Source: Acidobacteriota bacterium (GTDB taxonomy: Bacteria > Acidobacteriota > UBA890 > WLXD01). From it: a stretch of 5,197 nucleotides of DNA. The notes below the pieces were generated by a model. It worked only from the letters and a program-made list of their open reading frames with translations, was not told the origin of the DNA and did not search any database. Shown here piece by piece: positions 1-4,683 of the stretch (position 1 is the first letter of the stretch; every line of letters starts with the position of its first letter). Position numbers and translations under genes: made by a program. The stretch covers positions 370 to 5,566 of the forward strand of contig JACZXM010000236.1 in the NCBI GenBank assembly GCA_022571615.1, written 5' to 3'.

Positions 1-395
1 GCGATACAGAACACGTCGATATCATCGTCCTCGTCGGCGTTGTTGACGGCGAGCGAACCACAGATGGCGACCATGCGAACATACGGCAGTCTGGAGAGGC
101 AGTGCGCATACCGACGCGCCACCCTCCAGAGCGGCCGGCAGGCTTGCTCGCGGCGCCGGCGCTGCCGCACGACGTGGTCGCGGCCGGCCACAAAGACATG
201 ATCTCCATGGCGCCCCAAGAAGCGTCCGACCAGGCTCTCGACCGCCTCTGCCACAGCAGCACGAGACGCTGGCTGTCCCACCAGGTAGCGGTGGATCTCG
301 GCCACCGTGAGCGGGTAATCGAACAGGTCGCTGTACGCGACCGTTTCCACCACGCCGTGCTCGAGCGCCGTAAGCTGTGCCGCCTTAGCGGTCAT
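1..395 (-). CDS. Nucleotidyltransferase-fold protein with N-terminal helical (winged-helix-like) domain, 3' end cut by window edge
   Basis: The reading frame is open from ATG 395 to the left edge, giving 131 complete codons and no stop. The N-terminus carries YSDLFDYPLTVAEIHRYL (residues 21-38), a signature I know from conserved proteins of bacterial polysaccharide clusters. There a small helical or winged-helix-like domain precedes a Pol-beta-type nucleotidyltransferase fold. That fold begins near residue 107, with ICGSLAV (111-117, the G-S motif) and, eleven residues after S114, the acidic pair D125-I-D127, the expected metal-binding DxD. The rest of the catalytic domain lies outside the window. 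ATG 395 is preferred because GAGG lies five bases upstream; an in-frame GTG at 422 is a weaker alternative. It follows the glycosyltransferase at 441-1556 by 45 bases and is probably the fourth gene of that operon. The substrate is unknown: a nucleotidyl transfer in glycan or lipid-precursor modification fits the context but is inference. Confidence is good for the fold and low for the role. Confidence 0.85.
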   Translation of the reverse strand, partial: MTAKAAQLTALEHGVVETVAYSDLFDYPLTVAEIHRYLVGQPASRAAVAEAVESLVGRFLGRHGDHVFVAGRDHVVRQRRRREQACRPLWRVARRYAHCLSRLPYVRMVAICGSLAVNNADEDDDIDVFCI

Positions 396-400
396 GTCTG

Positions 401-404
401 CCTC
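401..404 (-). promoter_or_regulatory. Ribosome binding site (GAGG) deciding the start of the nucleotidyltransferase gene
   Basis: On the minus strand GAGG is followed by five bases (CAGAC) and then ATG at 395, which is near-ideal spacing. The competing in-frame GTG at 422 has only AAGG almost touching it. This supports the shorter start. The gene therefore appears able to initiate independently despite lying only 45 bases after the upstream glycosyltransferase stop. Confidence 0.55.
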
Positions 405-440
405 GCGCCAATGACAATCCACACCTTGTTGGGCCTCGGT

Positions 441-1556
441 TCACCACTTATCCGTCATCTTCAAGCATGCCGACTCGTAGGCCTGTACGGTAGCATCGAC
501 CATTCGCTCCGCCGAGAAACACTCGCGTGCCCGTCGCGCTGCGGCGCGGCCCATGCGGCGGCGCCGGACCGGGTCGGCTAGCAGCTCACCGAGGGCAGCC
601 GCCAACGCCCCCGCGTCCGCCGGCGGCACCACCAGACCGGTAACACCGTGCTCGTTGACCTCACTCGTACCGGTTCCCAGCTCGGTGCAAACCACCGGTG
701 TGGCAGCCGCCATCGCCTCCACCAGCGCGAGACTGAACGCCTCGCTCCGAAGAATCGACGGCAACACGACGATGTCGGCAGCAGCATAGCAACCAGGCAG
801 ATCGGCGTCACACACCTCTCCCACGAGATGGATCCGAGCGGCGGCCGGCGAGCGCTTGATCTGCTGCTCGAGTCGACGACGCTCGGGCCCATCTCCCACC
901 AGGACGAGCTTTGCCTCCACCTCTGCCATGGCCTCTATCAGCACACTCAAGCCCTTGTAGCGACGGAACCGGCCGACAAACAGCACGATCGGCCCGTCGC
1001 TCACCATCTCGCCCAGCGACGCGACGCTGGCGCTCGCGAAACGCTCGATATCGACGCCGAGCGGTACGACCCGACACCGGTCGCGCACCTGCTGGAGCAT
1101 CACGGAGCTTGACAGGTAGGCCGAGCTGGTCACCAGCACGCAATGCGCCTGGCGCAGGAAACGCGACCTTAACGGCGACAGAACCCGAGCCCAGGCGCGT
1201 TGCCGCACCACGTCACTGTGATAGGTGACCACGTAAGGGCGCCCGCCACCAAGGAGCCACTCGCCGATCTCCGCCACCGGGTATGGCATATGCACATGCA
1301 CCACGTCGGGCTGGGCGGTGCGCAGGTGAGCAAGTAGCGCCAGGCTGATGGGCGTGGACAAGACATGGGCCAAGCGACCGGCCCGTATCACCTGCACGCC
1401 GCGATCCCGCGCCAGCGACGTGGTTCGATCGAGTGAGGTTGTCAGCACGGTGACCTCGAGCCCGCGTGCCGCCTGCCGCGTGGCGAGCAGCCGCAGGTGC
1501 CCCTCGATGCCGCCGATCACCGGCGGATAGTTTTTATATACATGCAACACTCGCAT
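441..1556 (-). CDS. GT4-family glycosyltransferase (GT-B fold, retaining)
   Basis: This 371-residue protein has the length and layout of a GT4 (glycosyltransferase group 1) enzyme, which moves a sugar from a nucleotide-sugar donor to a growing glycan at the cytoplasmic membrane face. The N-terminal Rossmann half opens with MRVLHVYKNYPPVIGGIEGH, whose GG (15-16) is the usual glycine loop. HVHMPYP (87-93) and TYHSD (111-115) follow. The C-terminal half has VGRFRRYKG (194-202), GDGPE (221-225), LPS (265-267) and the EX7E motif as E272 and E280, followed by TELGTGTSEVNEHGVTG (291-307). No membrane segment is visible. The frame extends upstream to 1625, but ATG 1556 is preferred: the family's N-terminal strand begins there, and it sits 5 bases after the stop of the upstream gene rather than 64 bases inside it. 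The donor and acceptor sugars cannot be assigned. Mannosyl- or galactosyltransferase relatives share the ELGTGTS-type region, but that is only a hint. Confidence 0.93.
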   Translation of the reverse strand: MRVLHVYKNYPPVIGGIEGHLRLLATRQAARGLEVTVLTTSLDRTTSLARDRGVQVIRAGRLAHVLSTPISLALLAHLRTAQPDVVHVHMPYPVAEIGEWLLGGGRPYVVTYHSDVVRQRAWARVLSPLRSRFLRQAHCVLVTSSAYLSSSVMLQQVRDRCRVVPLGVDIERFASASVASLGEMVSDGPIVLFVGRFRRYKGLSVLIEAMAEVEAKLVLVGDGPERRRLEQQIKRSPAAARIHLVGEVCDADLPGCYAAADIVVLPSILRSEAFSLALVEAMAAATPVVCTELGTGTSEVNEHGVTGLVVPPADAGALAAALGELLADPVRRRRMGRAAARRARECFSAERMVDATVQAYESACLKMTDKW

Positions 1557-1561
1557 GCAGT

Positions 1562-2695
1562 TCAGCCCGCCGTGCCGGTAGCCGCCGCATATGCCCGGAC
1601 GGTCGCCGCCGCCGTCGCGTTCCAATCAAACGAAGCTGCCCGGGCGAGCCCCAGGCGCCGTAGATCCAGGCGCAGCGGCTCGGATTCCAGCAGCCGAGAC
1701 ACAACGGCGCCGATCGAATCCACGTCGTAGGGGTCAAAGCGCAGCGCCGCGTCGCCGCCCAACTCGCGCAACGCCGGAGTGTCCGAACACGCCACCGGCG
1801 TACCGCATGCCATCGCCTCGAGCACCGGTAGCCCGAACCCCTCGGCCAGCGACGGCAGCACCAGAAGCTGTGCCCGCGAGTACAGCGCCGGCAACAGAGC
1901 GTCGGCGACCTGACCGACGAACCGAACGTCGTTGCCGCCGCGCGCGAGCAGGGTCTGGCACGCCGACCGGTAGCGCGCGCTCGGCTTCCCCGCCAGCAGC
2001 AGCTGAGCTCCACGCCGTGCATCGCCCAGGCGAGCCCACGCCTCCAGCAGCCGCGCCAGGTTCTTGTGCGGCCGATCCGTCCCCACGTACAGGACGAAAC
2101 GCTCAGGGAGCGCTAGCGAAGCAGTGGCTCGATCGGCGTCACTTCTTTCCACAGGTCTGAACTCCGCCCCCGCTGCCGCCGGCGTGACGAACACACGCGG
2201 CGACAGGCGGGGGAACGCCGCACGGATTTCATCGCGCGCCGCGAACGACAGCGTCACCACCGCAGCGGCGCGCTGCAGGACGAGGCGCATGAGCTGCCGG
2301 AACATGGCACGGCGCAGCGGCGACCCGAAGCCCCCGTCCTCACGCAAGGGAATCAGGTCGTAGACCCCGACTGTCATCGGACAAGGCATGCGCAACGGCG
2401 CGAGCACGTACGGAGCGTGAAACACGTCGATTCGCAGCCGCCGGGCTAGCCGCGGTAGCTCCAGTTGCTCCAGCCACGATCGCACCGGCGCCCGGCTCTC
2501 CACCCAGCGGATACGGCTGGCCGAGACCACGCTGGCGCCGAACGGCTGTAGCGATTGCCCGGGTCGATGGAGCACGCACAACTCACCCACGCCCGGCTGC
2601 TGCGCCAGCGCCGGGATCAGCCCCAGCAGGTAACGGCCGACTCCCGGGTACGAGTCGTCGACATAGCGAGCGTCGATACCGATGCGACCGATCAC
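1562..2695 (-). CDS. GT4-family glycosyltransferase, MtfB-like subgroup
   Basis: This 377-residue GT-B enzyme is of a different GT4 subgroup from its downstream neighbour. IGIDARYV (5-12) followed by GVGRYLLGLIPAL (18-30) is the opening typical of MtfB-like glycosyltransferases from O-antigen and exopolysaccharide loci. FHAPY (92-96) and YDLIPL (112-117) follow, also typical. In the C-terminal half YVGTDRPHKNLARLLEAW (203-220) contains the H-K-N donor-phosphate region, and the EX7E pair is E285 and E293 within EGFGLPVLEAMACGTPV. The start is GTG 2695, overlapping the TGA of the Nudix gene by four bases (GTGA), which implies translational coupling. Its own stop lies five bases before the next glycosyltransferase start. 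Two unlike glycosyltransferases in tandem suggest two consecutive sugar additions on one repeat unit or glycolipid, which is inference. No signal peptide or membrane helix is seen. Family confidence is high and substrate is unknown. Confidence 0.93.
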   Translation of the reverse strand: MIGRIGIDARYVDDSYPGVGRYLLGLIPALAQQPGVGELCVLHRPGQSLQPFGASVVSASRIRWVESRAPVRSWLEQLELPRLARRLRIDVFHAPYVLAPLRMPCPMTVGVYDLIPLREDGGFGSPLRRAMFRQLMRLVLQRAAAVVTLSFAARDEIRAAFPRLSPRVFVTPAAAGAEFRPVERSDADRATASLALPERFVLYVGTDRPHKNLARLLEAWARLGDARRGAQLLLAGKPSARYRSACQTLLARGGNDVRFVGQVADALLPALYSRAQLLVLPSLAEGFGLPVLEAMACGTPVACSDTPALRELGGDAALRFDPYDVDSIGAVVSRLLESEPLRLDLRRLGLARAASFDWNATAAATVRAYAAATGTAG

Positions 2696-3201
2696 CGCCC
2701 GGCGCCCCTGCGGTGACAGCGGATCGCCGCCTCGACCGCCTCCTCCACAAACGGCGCGGTGCCGGCCGGCAGCTGCCGCCTCGCGAACCAGCCGTAGTCG
2801 GCGATCTCGGCGCCGAGGCGCATGTCACCGCTGCCCGACCGACCGACGAAAACGATCGTGATATGGGACGGCTCCTTTTCCAGCTCCAGCTGCGCGATCG
2901 GTCCGACTTGCACCGCCAGACCCGTCTCCTCGCGAAACTCGCGGCGCGCCGCCTCTTGCGGTGTCTCGTAATGCTGCAGCCAGCCGCCCGGCAGTCCCCA
3001 CGGTGCGGCAGGATGAAGCACGTGGCGCAACAGCAGCACGCGCTCGTCATCGTCAAAGGCCGCCACAAAAACACCCACCCGATGGCGCGGCGCCAGCACC
3101 CGCGCCAGGTTGCTCACGATCGGTTGCAGCCAGGCGCGGCTTCCCACTGTCGACAGCCACCGTTTGAAGCGCCCGCCGAGCAAGCCGTGCTCATCGCTCA
3201 T
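2692..3201 (-). CDS. Nudix hydrolase
   Basis: The 169-residue protein has a complete Nudix box: G73, E79, then R87-E88-F89-R90-E91-E92-T93-G94-L95, matching GX5EX7REUXEEXGU exactly. The E88 and E91-E92 glutamates bind the catalytic metal. Nudix enzymes cleave nucleoside diphosphates linked to another moiety. The substrate cannot be read here, but an NDP-sugar or a nucleotide by-product of glycosyl transfer would suit the operon. HRVGVFVAAFDDDERVLLLRH (40-60) forms the strands preceding the box, and about 40 extra basic and hydrophobic residues come before them, more than in minimal Nudix domains. ATG 3201 is chosen because the longer frame to 3429 runs back through the divergent gene and has no family-like sequence. 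No good Shine-Dalgarno precedes this ATG, and a small inverted repeat overlaps it. As first gene of the minus-strand operon it overlaps the next gene by four bases. Confidence 0.9.
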   Translation of the reverse strand: MSDEHGLLGGRFKRWLSTVGSRAWLQPIVSNLARVLAPRHRVGVFVAAFDDDERVLLLRHVLHPAAPWGLPGGWLQHYETPQEAARREFREETGLAVQVGPIAQLELEKEPSHITIVFVGRSGSGDMRLGAEIADYGWFARRQLPAGTAPFVEEAVEAAIRCHRRGAGR

Positions 3202-3214
3202 ACGCCAAAGCGTA
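3201..3214. repeat. Short inverted repeat at the Nudix start codon
   Basis: TACGC and GCGTA form a perfect 5-base inverted repeat around a 4-base spacer (CAAA on the plus strand). On the minus-strand transcript it could fold as a small hairpin whose 3' arm ends with the A of the Nudix ATG. It could equally be a small dyad operator or chance; five base pairs is short in GC-rich DNA. Confidence 0.35.
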
Positions 3215-3268
3215 ACAGCAGGGATAGCACCCGCACCGATGCCCGCCGCGTGTCGTAGCGTAAGGGTG
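3202..3268. promoter_or_regulatory. Divergent intergenic region with presumed back-to-back promoters
   Basis: The 67 bases between the Nudix start (minus) and the methyltransferase start (plus) must hold, or lie next to, the start signals of both units if neither is read through from elsewhere. I cannot point to a convincing -35/-10 pair in either direction. Visible features are the inverted repeat beginning at 3201 and the heptamer AGCGTAA occurring twice in the same orientation (3209-3215 and 3257-3263), once beside each gene start. The second copy runs into AAGGG just before the methyltransferase start. The regulatory role is inferred from gene arrangement only. Confidence 0.4.
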
Positions 3269-4201
3269 ATGAGCAACCCGGTTGAAGTGTTCCAGCTGAT
3301 TTGCCCAGAGTGCGGTGATTCCCTCGAGCCGCCGAGCTCCGGTGCGCGCAGGTGCGCGCGCGATGATCGGTGCTGGGTCGAAGAGCACGGCATCTGGCGA
3401 ATGTTGTCCGACTCACAGCGCGTCGCCATCGAGCCACGGGTGCGCCGTTACACCGAGATCCGGCGCACCGAGGGCTGGGGCGACGACGATCCGCAGTATT
3501 ACCGCGCCTTGCCGTTCGTCGACCGGTCGGCTCGCTTCCCCGAGATCTGGCGCCTTCGAGCCCAAAGCTATCGGCACCTGCAACGCCGCATCCTGCAACC
3601 CCTGGCCCGTGCGCGCGGGAGTCTCCGCGTCATCGACGCCGGCGCGGGCAACGGCTGGCTGAGCTATCGCCTCGCGCGCGCCGGCCACCGGGTCGCCGCG
3701 GTCGACATCTGCACCGATCGCCTCGACGGTCTCGGTGCTCTGTCCAGATATGCCCCCGATATCCCGATGCTTGTCCTGGAGGCGAGCTTCGATCAGCTAC
3801 CCATCGCGCCGCGGCAGGCCGACGTGGTGATCTTCAACGGTAGCCTGCACTACTCGAACAACGTCCGGCGCACCATGGAACAAGCCTTGGGGGTACTGGT
3901 GGCGGGCGGCAGGATCGTGGTTGTGGACACCCCCTACTACCGGCGCGAAATCGACGGCCACAGCATGCTCGCGCAGTGGCATGCGGACAAGCAACATCCT
4001 CATGACCAGAGCGAGACAAGCCCGATGCAGGGCTTCTTGACCCCGGCGGCGATCGCACGGCTGTGCTCGCAACTGGGTCTGGAGGCCCGCACGCTCCGGC
4101 CGCCGGCGGCGTGGCGAGCCGCCGCCGCGGCACTCAGGTCGCGCATCACCGGGCAGCGCGCTCGCGCCGCTTTTCCGCTAATAGAGTTCGCCCAGTCATA
4201 G
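3269..4201 (+). CDS. Class I SAM-dependent methyltransferase with N-terminal zinc-ribbon-like segment
   Basis: The product is 310 residues. Residues 10-46 hold CPEC (12-15), C29 and C35, then EEHGIWRML, resembling the small zinc-ribbon (Trm112-like) segment often found before methyltransferase domains. The Rossmann domain follows: motif I VIDAGAGNGWLSYRLA (121-136), the acidic end of strand 2 at D146 for the SAM ribose, DVVIFNGSLHYSNN (185-198) as the motif II/strand 4 region, then GGRIVVVDTPYYRR. These support SAM binding; the methyl acceptor (sugar, lipid, small molecule or protein) cannot be told. ATG 3269 fits the conserved start, with AAGGG close upstream; GTG 3266 in the same frame and ATG 3239 are alternatives. 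It is transcribed away from the glycan operon, so methylation of the glycan is an attractive but unproven role. The fourth expected cysteine (C29+3) is D32, with C35 as a possible substitute ligand. A 10-base tandem repeat lies in this segment. Confidence 0.9.
   Translation: MSNPVEVFQLICPECGDSLEPPSSGARRCARDDRCWVEEHGIWRMLSDSQRVAIEPRVRRYTEIRRTEGWGDDDPQYYRALPFVDRSARFPEIWRLRAQSYRHLQRRILQPLARARGSLRVIDAGAGNGWLSYRLARAGHRVAAVDICTDRLDGLGALSRYAPDIPMLVLEASFDQLPIAPRQADVVIFNGSLHYSNNVRRTMEQALGVLVAGGRIVVVDTPYYRREIDGHSMLAQWHADKQHPHDQSETSPMQGFLTPAAIARLCSQLGLEARTLRPPAAWRAAAAALRSRITGQRARAAFPLIEFAQS
3341..3360 (+). repeat. 10-base tandem repeat (two copies, 9 of 10 identical) inside the methyltransferase gene
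   Basis: GGTGCGCGCA is followed directly by GGTGCGCGCG. The repeat lies in the cysteine-rich N-terminal segment and spans C29. Its unit is not a multiple of three, so gain or loss of one copy would shift the frame. Sequence on both sides reads sensibly in the annotated frame (CPEC before, EEHGIWRML after), so the gene appears intact as given. Confidence 0.5.
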
Positions 4202-4235
4202 AACGCTCCCTGCCGTTCGGTACGCTGCTGTGTCC

Positions 4236-4264
4236 TTGACGTATCAAATTAATAATATTATCAA
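4236..4264 (+). promoter_or_regulatory. Candidate sigma-70-type promoter and possible PadR operator
   Basis: TTGACG (4236-4241) matches five of six positions of the -35 consensus. A 17-base spacer leads to TATCAA (4259-4264), a moderate -10; TATTAT (4256-4261) is closer to consensus but spaced at only 14. Transcription would begin near 4270, leaving a leader of about 50 bases before padR. TTGA-N4-TCAA (4236-4247) is a small inverted repeat overlapping the -35, a plausible place for an autoregulator to bind. PadR proteins commonly repress their own operon, but this site is not a known PadR operator that I recognise. Confidence 0.4.
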
Positions 4265-4310
4265 TATGAACAGGATCAGGACGATGACTCGCTCGCCAAC
4301 ACGCTCTCCG

Positions 4311-4317
4311 TAAGGGA
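4311..4317 (+). promoter_or_regulatory. Shine-Dalgarno site of padR
   Basis: TAAGGGA lies six bases before GTG 4324, which is near-ideal spacing, but directly touches TTG 4318, leaving no room for initiation there. This favours GTG 4324 over the two-codon-longer TTG start. Confidence 0.6.
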
Positions 4318-4323
4318 TTGACC

Positions 4324-4683
4324 GTGATCAAGGACACGCCAGCTGCGGAGCCGGAGATCCGTTTGAGCTCCCTGGAAACCCACGTGCTGCTGGTTCTCGC
4401 CGAGCACGACTTGCACGGCTACGGGATCGCCAAGGCCATCGAGCGAAGGGAGGGACCGAGGATCTTCCCGGCCAACCTCTACCGCCATCTCAAGAGCATG
4501 GCGGCGCGGGGACTGATCCAACCGCAGCCTCCGACCCTGGACGAGAGCGGGCGCGCTCGTAGGCAATTCCACATCACCAATCTCGGACAAGCGGCCGTGC
4601 GCCAGGAAGGCCAGCGCCTCCGGCGGCTGCTCACCGAGTTCGAGATGAAGAACCTCCTGCCCGCCAAGCCTCCGGCGAAGTGA
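4324..4683 (+). CDS. PadR-family transcriptional regulator
   Basis: From GTG 4324 the product is 119 residues, typical for the short PadR subfamily. The winged helix occupies about residues 14-85: the LETHVLLVLAEHDLHGYGIA stretch, whose HGYGI is the PadR hallmark, then IFPANLYRHLKSMAARGLI as recognition helix and following turn, then ARRQFHITNLGQAAV as the wing and start of the dimer helix (PadR proteins usually have Y or F plus IT here). The last about 30 residues, rich in R, L and E, form the dimerisation helix. PadR proteins are dimeric repressors that respond to ligands or cell-envelope stress; the effector is unknown. Its TGA overlaps the GTG of the permease gene, so the two are almost certainly co-transcribed and coupled. 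PadR next to an ADOP permease is a recurrent pairing in Acidobacteriota, and control of the permease is the likely role. A TTG at 4318 is the alternative start. Confidence 0.92.
   Translation: MIKDTPAAEPEIRLSSLETHVLLVLAEHDLHGYGIAKAIERREGPRIFPANLYRHLKSMAARGLIQPQPPTLDESGRARRQFHITNLGQAAVRQEGQRLRRLLTEFEMKNLLPAKPPAK

Larger units (their letters stand above)
4202..4323. promoter_or_regulatory. Intergenic region upstream of padR with an AT-rich island
   Basis: These 122 bases lie between the methyltransferase stop and the padR start. About thirty bases in the middle (4242-4270) are nearly all A and T, in sharp contrast with the GC-rich surroundings, as expected for a promoter or protein-binding site. 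The hexamer TATCAA occurs twice in the same orientation (4243-4248 and 4259-4264). The first part holds a weak GAACG/CGTTC inverted repeat (4201-4218) with no T-run, so I do not call a terminator. No gene is visible here beyond a 15-codon open frame judged to be chance. Confidence 0.55.

Noticed and set aside
102..581. Plus-strand 159-residue open frame over the left end
   Set aside because: It runs antisense to the nucleotidyltransferase and glycosyltransferase genes, has no recognisable domain, and is the kind of spurious open frame common in GC-rich DNA.
1557..1625. N-terminal extension of the downstream glycosyltransferase to ATG 1625
   Set aside because: The extra 23 residues do not resemble the family and lie inside the upstream glycosyltransferase gene; the conserved first strand starts at ATG 1556.
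1591..2160. Plus-strand 189-residue Pro/Arg/Ala-rich open frame
   Set aside because: Its composition is that of an antisense shadow of the GC-rich glycosyltransferase gene, which has clear family motifs on the other strand.
3202..3429. Extension of the Nudix gene to a start at 3429
   Set aside because: The added residues are low-complexity, antisense to the methyltransferase gene, and unlike any Nudix N-terminus.
4201..4218. GAACG/CGTTC inverted repeat directly after the methyltransferase stop, as a possible terminator
   Set aside because: The stem is only five base pairs with an eight-base loop and no following T-run, so it is not a convincing rho-independent terminator.
4266..4313. 15-codon open frame (ATG to TAA) whose stop overlaps the padR Shine-Dalgarno, as a possible leader peptide
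   Set aside because: There is no ribosome site before its ATG, the likely transcription start lies at or beyond it, and the encoded residues show no attenuator-like run. The overlap is suggestive but most likely chance.
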